A stretch of DNA of 64,000 nt from Murimonas intestini. Its GTDB lineage: Bacteria; Bacillota; Clostridia; Lachnospirales; Lachnospiraceae. The DNA lies in contig QGGY01000011.1 of the NCBI GenBank assembly GCA_003148945.1, positions 1 to 64,000 on the forward strand, written 5' to 3'. Made by a program: the position numbers and the translations under genes. Below, one piece after another: positions 1-8,441 of this stretch. How positions within the stretch are numbered: the stretch's first letter is position 1; every line of letters begins with the position of its first letter. The notes below the pieces were generated by a model. It had not been told where the DNA came from and did not search any database. It saw only the letters and a list, made by a program, of their open reading frames with translations.

Positions 1-171
1 GAACTGATGGATGTTATAGGAATGAACAAAGACGGACAGCTCATACTGGGTTACTCAGAAGACCACATTGAGCGTGACGGCGATGCTGAGTGGGAATATG
101 CTTATATCTTCACAAAAGATGGAGCAGATGACAAAGCAGCTGACGAGACTGAAACAGAAACAGAGAAATAA
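1..171 (+). CDS. C-terminal fragment of an unrecognised protein
   Basis: The frame is open from the first base and gives 56 codons before TAA at 169-171, so only the end of the gene is inside the window. The visible part has alternating charged and hydrophobic residues (for example GQLILGYSEDH) and ends in an acidic, Thr-rich tail (ADETETETEK). I recognise no family. A rho-independent terminator follows directly, so this is the end of its transcription unit and it is probably not co-transcribed with the two-component system downstream. Confidence 0.7.
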   Translation, partial: ELMDVIGMNKDGQLILGYSEDHIERDGDAEWEYAYIFTKDGADDKAADETETETEK

Positions 172-192
172 TATTTCATACTGAATAATATT

Positions 193-227
193 AAAAGGCT
201 TCCTGGATTATGGGAGGCCTTTTTTTA
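193..227 (+). terminator. Rho-independent terminator
   Basis: The 9-bp stem AAGGCTTCC (195-203) pairs with GGAGGCCTT (213-221), with one G-T wobble, around a 9-nt loop and runs into a T tract. It closes the gene that ends at 171. Confidence 0.85.
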
Positions 228-241
228 TTTCTGAAATAATT

Positions 242-272
242 TTGTCCCAAAAGCTCTCTTTTCATGTATAAT
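242..272 (+). promoter_or_regulatory. Promoter of the LytTR two-component operon
   Basis: A perfect TATAAT lies at 267-272, with a weaker TTGTCC at 242-247 (19-bp spacer). Transcription would begin near 279, giving a leader of about 40 nt before the ATG at 318. The in-frame ATG at 264 touches this -10 box, which argues against its use as a start codon. Confidence 0.6.
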
Positions 273-317
273 TGTGTTACAAATATACTGAAGAAAAAGG
301 GACATGGGGGAAAAGAA

Positions 318-1025
318 ATGATACGGATCGCAATCGTGGAGGATGAGGAGACTTATGCTGAACAGCTAAAAGGATTTCTGCATCAGTTTGAAAGAGAAAA
401 GAAGGAAGTTTTTGAGATTTCCTATTTCTCTGATGGTGATGGGATCGTCTATAATTATAAAGCGCAGTATGATATTATTTTGATGGATGTGCAGATGAAA
501 TTTATGGATGGCATGTCTGCAGCGGAGGAAATCCGTAAAGTAGATTCAGAAGTGCTCATCATTTTTATCACAAATATGCGGCAATATGCTATCCGCGGTT
601 ATGCGGTGGAGGCTCTTGATTACATAGTCAAGCCTATCTCATACTTTGCTTTTTCGGAACGGCTGAACCGTGCTATTGACAAGATACAGCGCAGAATGAG
701 AAAAAACATTCTGGTCAACATCAGGGGAGGAATGCTTCGCATCAGTGTGACAGATATTTTTTATATTGAAAGCCAGGGCCATACTCTGATATATCATACC
801 AGCCCGGGAGACTATGAAGCCGCCGGCACTATGAAAGAAATTGAGGACAGCCTTGGAAAATACAATTTTGTCCGTGGAAATAAGGGGTATTTGATTAATT
901 TAGCCCATGTAGACAGTGTACAGGATGGCTGTGCAGTGGTACGTGGTGAGAAACTGCTGCTGAGCCGGTCCAGAAAAGCACTTTTTATGGAGGCCCTGAC
1001 CAATTACTGGAGCGAGGTGAGATGA
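318..1025 (+). CDS. LytTR-family response regulator
   Basis: Cytoplasmic response regulator of the AgrA/AlgR/LytR type, 235 aa. The receiver domain (about residues 1-120) has the acidic pocket VEDEE, phospho-acceptor Asp57 in LMDVQMKFMDG and the switch lysine in YIVKP. A LytTR DNA-binding domain fills about residues 135-233. I chose ATG 318, which follows GGGGGAAAAG; the in-frame ATG 54 bases upstream lies in the promoter. Its stop overlaps the kinase start by 4 bases (ATGA), so the two are translationally coupled. A likely target is the pair of direct repeats at 2470-2500 ahead of the next operon, though this is inferred from position and repeat form only. Confidence 0.92.
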   Translation: MIRIAIVEDEETYAEQLKGFLHQFEREKKEVFEISYFSDGDGIVYNYKAQYDIILMDVQMKFMDGMSAAEEIRKVDSEVLIIFITNMRQYAIRGYAVEALDYIVKPISYFAFSERLNRAIDKIQRRMRKNILVNIRGGMLRISVTDIFYIESQGHTLIYHTSPGDYEAAGTMKEIEDSLGKYNFVRGNKGYLINLAHVDSVQDGCAVVRGEKLLLSRSRKALFMEALTNYWSEVR

Positions 1026-2338
1026 TGAACAATGCTTTGCCGGATATTCCGCGCTTTTTTACGGCTCTTGCCGAGACTGCGGCATGTATGGTCTTTATAT
1101 TAAATTTGAAACCGCGGCTCGATAAATTAAAGCTGGCGGGTATTACTGTATTGATGCTGGTATGGCAGTCACTTTTTCTGATCATTACAAGGAATATCCA
1201 GCTGTGGCTTTGGGTGCCCTGCATGCTGGCAGCTATAGTCTGGATGATTATTTATCTCCGGATCTGTATCAGAGGAAGCTGGTACGATGCGGCCTATTGC
1301 GGACTTCAGGCCTTTATCATTGCCGAGTTTGCAGCTTCACTGGAATGGCAGTGCTATTGTTACTTTTTATATGACAATACTTCAGTGTTGATAGAATACC
1401 TTGTGCTGCTGGCAGTGTACGGGGTAATTTATCTGACAGCCTGGAGACTCTGGAGCCTTCCCAAAAATCCGGACAGGATATTGAATATAAAGCCCGGAGA
1501 ATTACTGGCGGCTGCGCTTATTGCCGGAGCTATATTTGCGGTCAGCAATATTAATTATCTTCCTGTAACTACATTGTTTTCCAGCTCAGATGGGCCGGCT
1601 GTCGCCAGTATCAGGACTATTGTGGGCTTTGCAGGCGTGGCAATGGTATATGCCAATTATGTACAGAGATGTGAGATGCGGGCGCGCCAGGAGCTGGAGG
1701 TGATGCAGAATATAGTGCAGAATCAGTATCTCCAGTATCAGCAGTCGAAGGAGAGTATTGACATGATCAATTACAAGTACCACGATCTGAAACATCAGAT
1801 TGGGGTGCTGCGGGCGGAGGAGGATGTGGACAAGAGGAATGCTTTTCTTAACCAAATGGAGGAGGAGATCCGCCAGTATGAAATGCAGAATAAGACAGGT
1901 CATAAGGTAGTTGATACGATATTGACAAGCAAAAGTGTTACCTGTGAAAAGTATGGAATTACTATGAACTGTGTGGCGGACGGGACTTTGCTGAATTTTA
2001 TGGACACTATGGATATTTGCAGTATTCTGGGCAATGCACTTGACAATGCTATTGAATATGAAAAGAAGGTGGACGATCCGGAGAAAAGACTGATCCATGT
2101 GGCAATCTTTTCTCAGAAGGATTTTGTTATTCTGCGGTTTGAGAATTATTTTGAAGGGAAACTGGATATGAGAGATGGAGTGCCGGTTACAACCAAAACA
2201 AAAAAGAGAGAATTTCATGGTTTCGGTATTCGAAGTATTAAATATGCGGTCAGTAAATATGAGGGGGCGGTCAGCATCAGCCAGAAGGATAACTGGTTTG
2301 AATTAAAGATACTGATTCCCAGAGCAGATAAGAATTAA
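1022..2338 (+). CDS. GHKL sensor histidine kinase (AgrC-like)
   Basis: Membrane histidine kinase of 438 aa, partner of the LytTR regulator that it overlaps. About seven hydrophobic segments occupy residues 10-220, followed by a helical dimerisation region with the phospho-acceptor His254 in YHDLKHQ. The C-terminal GHKL ATPase domain shows the N-box LGNALDNAIE and a glycine-rich GFGIRS motif. The layout matches AgrC/ComD-type kinases, which often sense peptides. No AgrB- or AgrD-like gene is visible nearby, so the ligand cannot be predicted. A strong terminator follows the gene. Confidence 0.9.
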   Translation: MMNNALPDIPRFFTALAETAACMVFILNLKPRLDKLKLAGITVLMLVWQSLFLIITRNIQLWLWVPCMLAAIVWMIIYLRICIRGSWYDAAYCGLQAFIIAEFAASLEWQCYCYFLYDNTSVLIEYLVLLAVYGVIYLTAWRLWSLPKNPDRILNIKPGELLAAALIAGAIFAVSNINYLPVTTLFSSSDGPAVASIRTIVGFAGVAMVYANYVQRCEMRARQELEVMQNIVQNQYLQYQQSKESIDMINYKYHDLKHQIGVLRAEEDVDKRNAFLNQMEEEIRQYEMQNKTGHKVVDTILTSKSVTCEKYGITMNCVADGTLLNFMDTMDICSILGNALDNAIEYEKKVDDPEKRLIHVAIFSQKDFVILRFENYFEGKLDMRDGVPVTTKTKKREFHGFGIRSIKYAVSKYEGAVSISQKDNWFELKILIPRADKN

Positions 2339-2360
2339 AATTGTAACTATTCAGGAATAC

Positions 2361-2414
2361 ACACCCTGACAGGGTGGCTGGACATCAGCGTATCTCTGTC
2401 AGGGTGTTTTTTGT
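2361..2414 (+). terminator. Rho-independent terminator after the two-component operon
   Basis: The perfect 12-bp stem ACACCCTGACAG (2361-2372) pairs with CTGTCAGGGTGT (2396-2407) and is followed by a T-rich run. Confidence 0.92.
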
Positions 2415-2469
2415 TGTGCATAATGCATAAAAAAGGAATTAAATAATTATTAAAAAACACAATATAGTC

Positions 2470-2500
2470 TGCAGTTTGTGAAAAAAATGTGCAGTTTATG
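2470..2500 (+). promoter_or_regulatory. LytTR-type direct-repeat binding site
   Basis: TGCAGTTTGTG (2470-2480) and TGCAGTTTATG (2490-2500) are direct repeats 20 bp apart, about two helical turns, differing at one base. LytTR regulators such as AgrA bind paired direct repeats with about this spacing just upstream of a weak -35 box. Here the repeats end a few bases before the expected -35 of the promoter at 2531-2536, which suits an activator. The LytTR regulator is encoded 1.5 kb upstream. Confidence 0.6.
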
Positions 2501-2526
2501 TAAATAACGGCACGGCTGTAAGTTGA

Positions 2527-2542
2527 GTGATATATTAATCAC
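2527..2542 (+). promoter_or_regulatory. -10 region of the GH3/permease operon, inside a small dyad
   Basis: TATATT (2531-2536) is a plausible -10 box and no good -35 is present at the right distance, as expected for an activated promoter. The -10 lies within GTGA-N8-TCAC (2527-2542). The following leader carries AAAAAGGAGG and leads to the ATG at 2589. The dyad may be fortuitous. Confidence 0.45.
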
Positions 2543-2588
2543 AACAAAAATGAAAACCTGAAAAGGTAGTAAAAAGGAGGAAAATTAC

Positions 2589-5549
2589 ATGAAAAAGTGT
2601 AACTTGAGGAGAAAAGTTTCAAGTATGGCGGTGTCGGCAGCAATGGTACTGTCACTGATTGGAACAAGTTCCGTAACAGCTCTGGCAGAGGGTACTATGA
2701 CTGCGGATGACTGTTATGCAGAAGGTTACGATGTGAATGTTCAGCTGGAGGCAGAAGGGGCTGTTCTTTTGAAAAATAAGGAGAACTGCCTGCCTCTGGC
2801 AGAGGGGACTAAGGTGACGGTCCTGGGCGCAATGTCTTACAATTATGTGGAAGGCGGCACAGGATCTGCGGGCGGCAAAGACGATGAGAATACGGTTATG
2901 ATGAATGACGCTTTTGCTGAGGCCGGGCTTGATGTCAATGCGGACGGCTGGAGCTGGCTGGAGGATCAGTGCGGAGGAACAAGAAATGATGCTGCCTCTG
3001 ATCCGGGAGGAGCCGGCGCAGGAGGAGATGATATGTTCGGGTCTTCGGCAGGAGACTGGACAAGTTACAGCACCATACATGAATTTAGCGCTGATGTGTA
3101 TGAGGATGGAAAAGACGCACTTACAGCTGATGGATATACGGATTATGCAATTGTAACATTTTCGCGTTCCGGGGCGGAGGGGGCCTCTCCTTCCATGGAT
3201 TATGACGGAGACGGAAGCACTTTGACAGGATCTACATATCTGGAACTGAGTCAGGAAGAAAAGGATCTGCTCTCCTTCTGCAAAGAGAATTACGGACATA
3301 CCATTGTGCTTGTAAACTCCGCCACGGCTATGGAATTAGGGTTTGTGGATTCAGAAGACTATAACGTAGATGCCTGCCTGTGGATCGGACATCCCGGTGA
3401 AGCCGGTGTGGTAGGTGTGGGAACTATCCTGACAGGGCGGACCAACCCTTCCGGACGTCTTGTTGACACTTATGCATATGATATGACAACCAATCCGACA
3501 TATTACAATACAGATGATAACCGTTACGCAAATGCGGATAACCAGACTTTCTACCAGTATGAGGAAGGTATCTACGTGGGTTACCGTTACTATGAAACAG
3601 CAGATGCTGTCGGCTATTTTGACGCAGACGAGTTCACGGGCCATGAGTTTAAGAACGGCACGGCTGCAGGATATGAGCAGGTAGTCCAGTATCCATTTGG
3701 TTATGGTCTTTCCTATACCGAATTTACTGAAGAGATCACAGATTCTCAGATCAGTCTGAAAGCCCATGAAACAAACAGTGTTACAGTTAAGGTTACTAAT
3801 ACTGGAGATGTGGCAGGCAAGAATGTGGTAGAGCTTTATATGGAAGCTCCTTACCAGACAGACACTGAAAATTTCGGTATCAAAGGAGTGGGACTGGAAA
3901 AATCCAAGGTTGTCCTCGTGGGATTTGACAAGACGGATATACTTGAACCAGGCGCTTCCCAGGAAGTGACCATTGAATTTGATACAGATAATCTGGCTTC
4001 CTTTGATAATTTCGGCCAGGGCTGCTACGTGCTGGAAAAAGGTGATTACAAATTTAATGTCCAGAAGGATGCCCACCAGTGGGGAGAAGAAGGCAGCGAA
4101 AATGCCCCAAGCGCAACTGTAGAAGCGGCTTTGGCCGCGTCTATCATCTATGATGAGAGCGGTGACGTGGCTGAGGCAGAATATGCAGGAGCAAGAGCCT
4201 CTGATGTGTCTGTAGCAAAGAACGCCATGGACGATGTAACTGCTGGCGATGGAAATATGCTGGACGGTTATCTGTCAAGAAATGATATCGCAGGCGGTAT
4301 GGCAGAGATCATGAAGCATACATCTAATGAAGAGCCAAATGAGACAGTATCAGACGGTATAGCAGCGGTACTGGCTCTTACAGGAACAGACAGCTATGAT
4401 TATACATTTGAAACATATAAAAAAGGTGAAAAAACTTCTATTACAGAAACTCTGTATGCGCATGGAAATAATATGATGCCGTTCTCAGAGAGTACACCGG
4501 ACGGACAGGATGCAGCTGCAGTGGAAGATCCTCTGTGGGACCAGACATACTATGTGATCGAAGGCGAGACGACTGAGAGCGGGCTGCCTGTAGTGACAGC
4601 GGAAGAACCAGCAGACGGCAGCTACCATAAACTGACTTGTGCAGATATGGTAAATGTACCTATTGATACAGAAGAAGGACTGGCTATCTGGGATATGCTG
4701 GCATCTGAGACTTCTATGGCGGAAGCTATTGAGGTTCAGGGAAATGCAGGATGGAAAGTAGCAGCTGTAAACAGTGTGGATAAGAAGGAAGAAATCGCAG
4801 TTGACGGACCTGGAGAACCTGGAAATGGACAGTACAGCGGCGGTACCTGGTTTACATGTGCAGTTACAATCGCTTCTACATGGAACAGGGATCTGGCAAA
4901 CAGCCAGGGAGTCTCCTATGGAAACCAGTGTGTACTTTACGGCATAGGCTGTGCTTATGCACCGGCTATGAATATGCACCGTTCTCCTTTCGGCGGACGT
5001 AACTTTGAATACTACTCTGAGGACGGACTGCTCTCCGGACAGATTGGGGGCAGCGCTGTAGCAGGTATCATGTCTACAGGCACTAATGTATTTATAAAAC
5101 ACTGTTCACTGAATGACGGCGATACAAACCGCGGAGGAAATACCACCTGGGCAAATGAACAGGCTATCCGTGAAATCTATATGGTACCTTATGAGATCAG
5201 CATTAAAGAATATGGCGCAGACGGTGTGATGGGTTCTCTGAACCGCATAGGTATGAGCTGGTTCCACTACGGAATGTACAAGACTATGATGAGAGACGAA
5301 TGGGGCTGGCATGGAATGCTGATCACAGACGGGGACGGCGCTGCAGGCGATGTGTACAACAGTCCTCAGGCAATGCTTTGCATAGAGGGAAGCATGCTCA
5401 GTATCAGCAATTATATTAATTCATCAGCAACCGTGGAAGCTTACGGAGATCCTACAGAATTTGTATATGCACGCTATATGCTCCACAATGTAATGCGTGA
5501 CGCACTTTATCAGTACTGCGGATCTTCAGACGCATCTGAGGCTGAATAG
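2589..5549 (+). CDS. Secreted GH3-family protein with permuted domain order
   Basis: 986 aa with a signal peptide (residues 1-33, cut after ALA). The order is inverted relative to most GH3 enzymes: the GH3 C-terminal domain comes first (EGAVLLKNKENCLPL near residue 55), then a fibronectin-III-like domain after PFGYGLSYTEF (about 370), a linker of about 240 aa, and last the GH3 catalytic barrel (DGPGEPG about 738, RSPFGGRNFEYYSED, then KH in FIKHCSLND). The predicted nucleophile is Asp914 in LITDGDG, where canonical enzymes have SDW or TDW. Permuted GH3 beta-glucosidases are known in rumen and gut Clostridia. Substrate is unknown; the permease downstream suggests a glycoside whose aglycone is taken up. 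RBS AAGGAGG. Confidence 0.88.
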   Translation: MKKCNLRRKVSSMAVSAAMVLSLIGTSSVTALAEGTMTADDCYAEGYDVNVQLEAEGAVLLKNKENCLPLAEGTKVTVLGAMSYNYVEGGTGSAGGKDDENTVMMNDAFAEAGLDVNADGWSWLEDQCGGTRNDAASDPGGAGAGGDDMFGSSAGDWTSYSTIHEFSADVYEDGKDALTADGYTDYAIVTFSRSGAEGASPSMDYDGDGSTLTGSTYLELSQEEKDLLSFCKENYGHTIVLVNSATAMELGFVDSEDYNVDACLWIGHPGEAGVVGVGTILTGRTNPSGRLVDTYAYDMTTNPTYYNTDDNRYANADNQTFYQYEEGIYVGYRYYETADAVGYFDADEFTGHEFKNGTAAGYEQVVQYPFGYGLSYTEFTEEITDSQISLKAHETNSVTVKVTNTGDVAGKNVVELYMEAPYQTDTENFGIKGVGLEKSKVVLVGFDKTDILEPGASQEVTIEFDTDNLASFDNFGQGCYVLEKGDYKFNVQKDAHQWGEEGSENAPSATVEAALAASIIYDESGDVAEAEYAGARASDVSVAKNAMDDVTAGDGNMLDGYLSRNDIAGGMAEIMKHTSNEEPNETVSDGIAAVLALTGTDSYDYTFETYKKGEKTSITETLYAHGNNMMPFSESTPDGQDAAAVEDPLWDQTYYVIEGETTESGLPVVTAEEPADGSYHKLTCADMVNVPIDTEEGLAIWDMLASETSMAEAIEVQGNAGWKVAAVNSVDKKEEIAVDGPGEPGNGQYSGGTWFTCAVTIASTWNRDLANSQGVSYGNQCVLYGIGCAYAPAMNMHRSPFGGRNFEYYSEDGLLSGQIGGSAVAGIMSTGTNVFIKHCSLNDGDTNRGGNTTWANEQAIREIYMVPYEISIKEYGADGVMGSLNRIGMSWFHYGMYKTMMRDEWGWHGMLITDGDGAAGDVYNSPQAMLCIEGSMLSISNYINSSATVEAYGDPTEFVYARYMLHNVMRDALYQYCGSSDASEAE

Positions 5550-5581
5550 GACAAAGAGTAAGCAATTATAACTGCGGCTGA

Positions 5582-5605
5582 CCGCTGCCTCATGGCTGGC
5601 AGCGG
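5582..5605 (+). other. Intercistronic stem-loop
   Basis: CCGCTGCC (5582-5589) and GGCAGCGG (5598-5605) form a perfect 8-bp stem with an 8-nt loop. No T run follows, so it is more likely a transcript-stabilising or processing structure between the GH3 gene and the next secreted protein than a terminator. Confidence 0.5.
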
Positions 5606-5640
5606 GGCAGCTGCACTTTAAGGAAGGAGAGGAGAACTCT

Positions 5641-6726
5641 ATGAACAGGAAAAAAATGTTGGCACTGCTTATGTGTGCCAGTCTGACAGCAGGTATGTCC
5701 CTGACAGTTTACGCGGAGGAAAGCACGGAGGCCGCGTCAGAAGCAATAACGGAAGACGCCGCAGAAACGGCTGCCCAGACAGAAGCAGATGGGGAAGATT
5801 TACAGGATCAGTTATCAGCCCCAACAGATTTTGTGATGGATCCAAATACAGGAGAATATTCCTTTACAGCAACAGACGATAGAACTGGGTATTATTTTGT
5901 ACGCTTTTACGCTCTGGATGAGAAAGGAAATGAAGAAGGCGAATACATTACCAGTTCGAAACGCATCAAAGGAGGAACAACGGGGACGATCACGGGAACT
6001 CTTGATCTTTCGGAAGCGGCCTGGGGAAGTTATCATGTTAACCTCACAGCCTTTGCACCTGCCGGAACAGATATTAAAAATCCTGATCCAGTGAAGCTGA
6101 CAGTGCAGTATGGGGTGGGACAGACTCTGGAACGTCCGGAAATGCTGGTGATGACAAGCGGAAACCAGGCAGAACTGGTGGTGGACTGGTGGACGCTGTG
6201 TGACTATGCTTTTACCCAGTATATGCCCAGCATGGAATTCACTTTTTACTCAGATGCAGAGTGCACCCAGGAGGTTTTAACAGATGTAGTGGATTTGGAG
6301 CCGCTGATGGATACTCTCAGGAAGAACCCTCCGGGTGTCATCTATATATGGGGATGGAGTACTTCAGAGGGGCCTCATTTCTATACTGCAGTAAATCCGG
6401 AGGCAGATGGTGACAGTGCTTTTGGGGCAAGTGAAAAGACCTTTGCATTTAAAAATGATATCTATACATATGAACTGGAAGCCGGAACTTACTATGTGAC
6501 GGCGCAGGCACTGACAAAGGATGAGTTTACCCTGGATTCAAAGGTGAGCACGCCGGTGGAGATTACCCTGACAGATGAAGAGCCTGCGGAAGAATTTGAA
6601 TATGTGACTACTGAACTGTGGCAGGATCCTCAGCTTAAGGACATGCCTGGAGCAAACCCGGGACAGCAGCCTGACAGGATCGACACAAGCGCAGAGCAGG
6701 GTATTTCGGGAAAGTTGATCGATTGA
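5641..6726 (+). CDS. Secreted protein of unknown function
   Basis: 361 aa. A signal peptide (LLMCASLTAGMSLTVYA) is followed by an acidic Glu/Ala/Thr-rich stretch of about 35 residues, then what look like two beta-rich Ig/Fn3-like regions (about residues 60-165 and 170-315) with aromatic residues such as VVDWWTLCDY. I see no catalytic motif and no sortase anchor. The start follows AAGGAAGGAGAGGAG. It lies between the secreted GH3 gene and the permease in one probable operon, so it may bind a substrate or hold the enzyme outside the cell. The small secreted protein at 13892 has a similar signal peptide and acidic linker. Confidence 0.75.
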   Translation: MNRKKMLALLMCASLTAGMSLTVYAEESTEAASEAITEDAAETAAQTEADGEDLQDQLSAPTDFVMDPNTGEYSFTATDDRTGYYFVRFYALDEKGNEEGEYITSSKRIKGGTTGTITGTLDLSEAAWGSYHVNLTAFAPAGTDIKNPDPVKLTVQYGVGQTLERPEMLVMTSGNQAELVVDWWTLCDYAFTQYMPSMEFTFYSDAECTQEVLTDVVDLEPLMDTLRKNPPGVIYIWGWSTSEGPHFYTAVNPEADGDSAFGASEKTFAFKNDIYTYELEAGTYYVTAQALTKDEFTLDSKVSTPVEITLTDEEPAEEFEYVTTELWQDPQLKDMPGANPGQQPDRIDTSAEQGISGKLID

Positions 6727-6760
6727 TCAAAGACCAAAAAAAGATGAACAGGTGAAGATT

Positions 6761-8410
6761 ATGTTAAACAAATTTTTTCATTACAAAGACAGAGGAGGCA
6801 CTCTGAAAGGAGAGATCGCTGCAGGACTGGGAATGTTTTTCCTGGCGGTCTGCGGGCTTTTCATCAACATGCAGTTAATTGCCAAGCTGAGTATCTCAGG
6901 CGCCTATACAGCGGCAAATACACAGCAGATTGCAGTAAACGGCGAGTACTATGCACAGACCTGGTTTTTATCTATGATCATTGCTTTTATAGGCAGTCTT
7001 CTCATTGGCCTGGTAGCCAGGCTTCCACTGATACAGGTGTCAGGCCTGGGGATATCCACAGTTCTGGTGTCCATGATCGGCATTGAGACTGGGCTCAGCT
7101 ACTATAATCTGCTGTTCGTGTGTTTCGTCAGTTCAATCGTGTATACAGTACTTGTGATCACACCGGGAGTAAAACAGTTTATTTTCAGGGCTCTTCCTGA
7201 ACCTGTACGAAAAGCGCTTCCGGCTGCGGCAGGACTTCTTATGTCATGGATTGCCATTCAGCTGACAGGTATTATAAACCTTGGAACCAGTAATATCAGC
7301 ATTTACGGAGCAGGGAGCAATGGACTGCTGGACAATGAGAATGTACTGTTATCCGGAGGTGTCGCTCTTAGCAGGTACTCTTATTCCTCCGATAAATACC
7401 ATCCTCTGCTTCTGATCGGGGCGATCGCGGTGATTTTTACCGTGGTCCTGTTCCTGGCGGTGCGCCAGCGTGTAAAACGCCCTTATTTCATCTCTTTTAT
7501 GGGCGGCACATTTTTCTTTCTGGCTGTAAGCATTGCTGTAGTATGTTTTGACTGGAATACAAAGAAGTTTACTCTTGATTCTCTGTGGGGCCGTCTGTGG
7601 ATGGTGGGGAGTGAAGATGCCATGCAGACACACCTTTCTGCTATGTTCAGAAGCTTTTCTTTTACAAGGGTGCTTACGAAGGGGTCTGACTTCAGTGCAT
7701 ATACCCAGGCTGGCGGTAATGTGGTCCTGCTTTTTGCTGTGGGGATACTCACGTTTCTGCTCTTAAATATGTATGAATCTCAGGCGGTGCTACAGACAGT
7801 ATCAAAGGAAACAAAAATATTCGATTCAGGGGAACAAAAAGGGGTGCAAAAAGCGCTTTTCTGCAATGCGCTTATTAATATCGCAGCGCCACTGATAGGT
7901 GCAGCGCCGGCCAGTATTGGAAAGGAGTCGGTAGCGGCCGTAAAGGACGGTGCAAAATCAGGCCTGGCCTCTGTGGTGGCCTCTATTGGATTTTTGATCT
8001 CCATATTTGTATGGATTGTCCCGTTTATCTTTGCAACAGCTTTTTCTTACAATATAAGCTTTAACTTGTATGGTCATTACGGTACGGTAATGCAGCTGAT
8101 GGCAGAGACGGGATTTGTGGTAGCAGATATAATGATGGTCCTGGTGGGGCTGTCCATGGCAGCAGGCTGTATGGATATCAGCTGGAAGAGTATCGAAGAG
8201 ACAGCGCCGTTTGCTATGACAGTGGCAGGCACTTTCCTGCTGTCGAATCTGGCAGCCGGAGCGGCCCTGGGAACTATTGTTTATGTACTTGTAACTCTAA
8301 CTGCCAGAAAAAATGAGAAGGAAAGCCGGGGGCTGATAGCTCGTATTGGAGTGCCTCAGCTGGTATGGTGCGCTGTATCTGCAGCCCTGCTCATTATGAT
8401 GGCATTGTAG
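6761..8410 (+). CDS. NCS2/AzgA-family nucleobase permease
   Basis: Polytopic membrane protein of 549 aa with about 12-14 hydrophobic segments. The N-terminal ADR-like opening with long helices, LPLIQVSGLGIS, and ALPEPVRKALPAAAGLLMSWIA match the AzgA/PbuG branch of nucleobase:cation symporters. I chose ATG 6761, preceded by AGGTGA at 6 bp, over an in-frame GTG at 6752 that lies inside that RBS. Known relatives import guanine, hypoxanthine or adenine. Placement between two GH3 genes is unusual and suggests uptake of a base or base-like aglycone released from a glycoside; that is inference. Confidence 0.8.
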   Translation: MLNKFFHYKDRGGTLKGEIAAGLGMFFLAVCGLFINMQLIAKLSISGAYTAANTQQIAVNGEYYAQTWFLSMIIAFIGSLLIGLVARLPLIQVSGLGISTVLVSMIGIETGLSYYNLLFVCFVSSIVYTVLVITPGVKQFIFRALPEPVRKALPAAAGLLMSWIAIQLTGIINLGTSNISIYGAGSNGLLDNENVLLSGGVALSRYSYSSDKYHPLLLIGAIAVIFTVVLFLAVRQRVKRPYFISFMGGTFFFLAVSIAVVCFDWNTKKFTLDSLWGRLWMVGSEDAMQTHLSAMFRSFSFTRVLTKGSDFSAYTQAGGNVVLLFAVGILTFLLLNMYESQAVLQTVSKETKIFDSGEQKGVQKALFCNALINIAAPLIGAAPASIGKESVAAVKDGAKSGLASVVASIGFLISIFVWIVPFIFATAFSYNISFNLYGHYGTVMQLMAETGFVVADIMMVLVGLSMAAGCMDISWKSIEETAPFAMTVAGTFLLSNLAAGAALGTIVYVLVTLTARKNEKESRGLIARIGVPQLVWCAVSAALLIMMAL

Positions 8411-8441
8411 CAGCGATCAGGAAAAATAACGGAGTGAATGT

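Noticed and set aside
264..317. N-terminal extension of the LytTR regulator from ATG 264
   Set aside because: The ATG abuts TATAAT at 267-272 and has no RBS; ATG 318 has one.
2527..2542. GTGA-N8-TCAC as a third CRP-like site
   Set aside because: The spacing is 8, not 6, and the dyad covers the -10 box, so it is not equivalent to the sites at 11603 and 12594.
2652..4076. Long minus-strand open frames opposite the permuted GH3 gene
   Set aside because: No RBS or family features; Cys/His/Ile-rich composition of an antisense shadow of a real gene.
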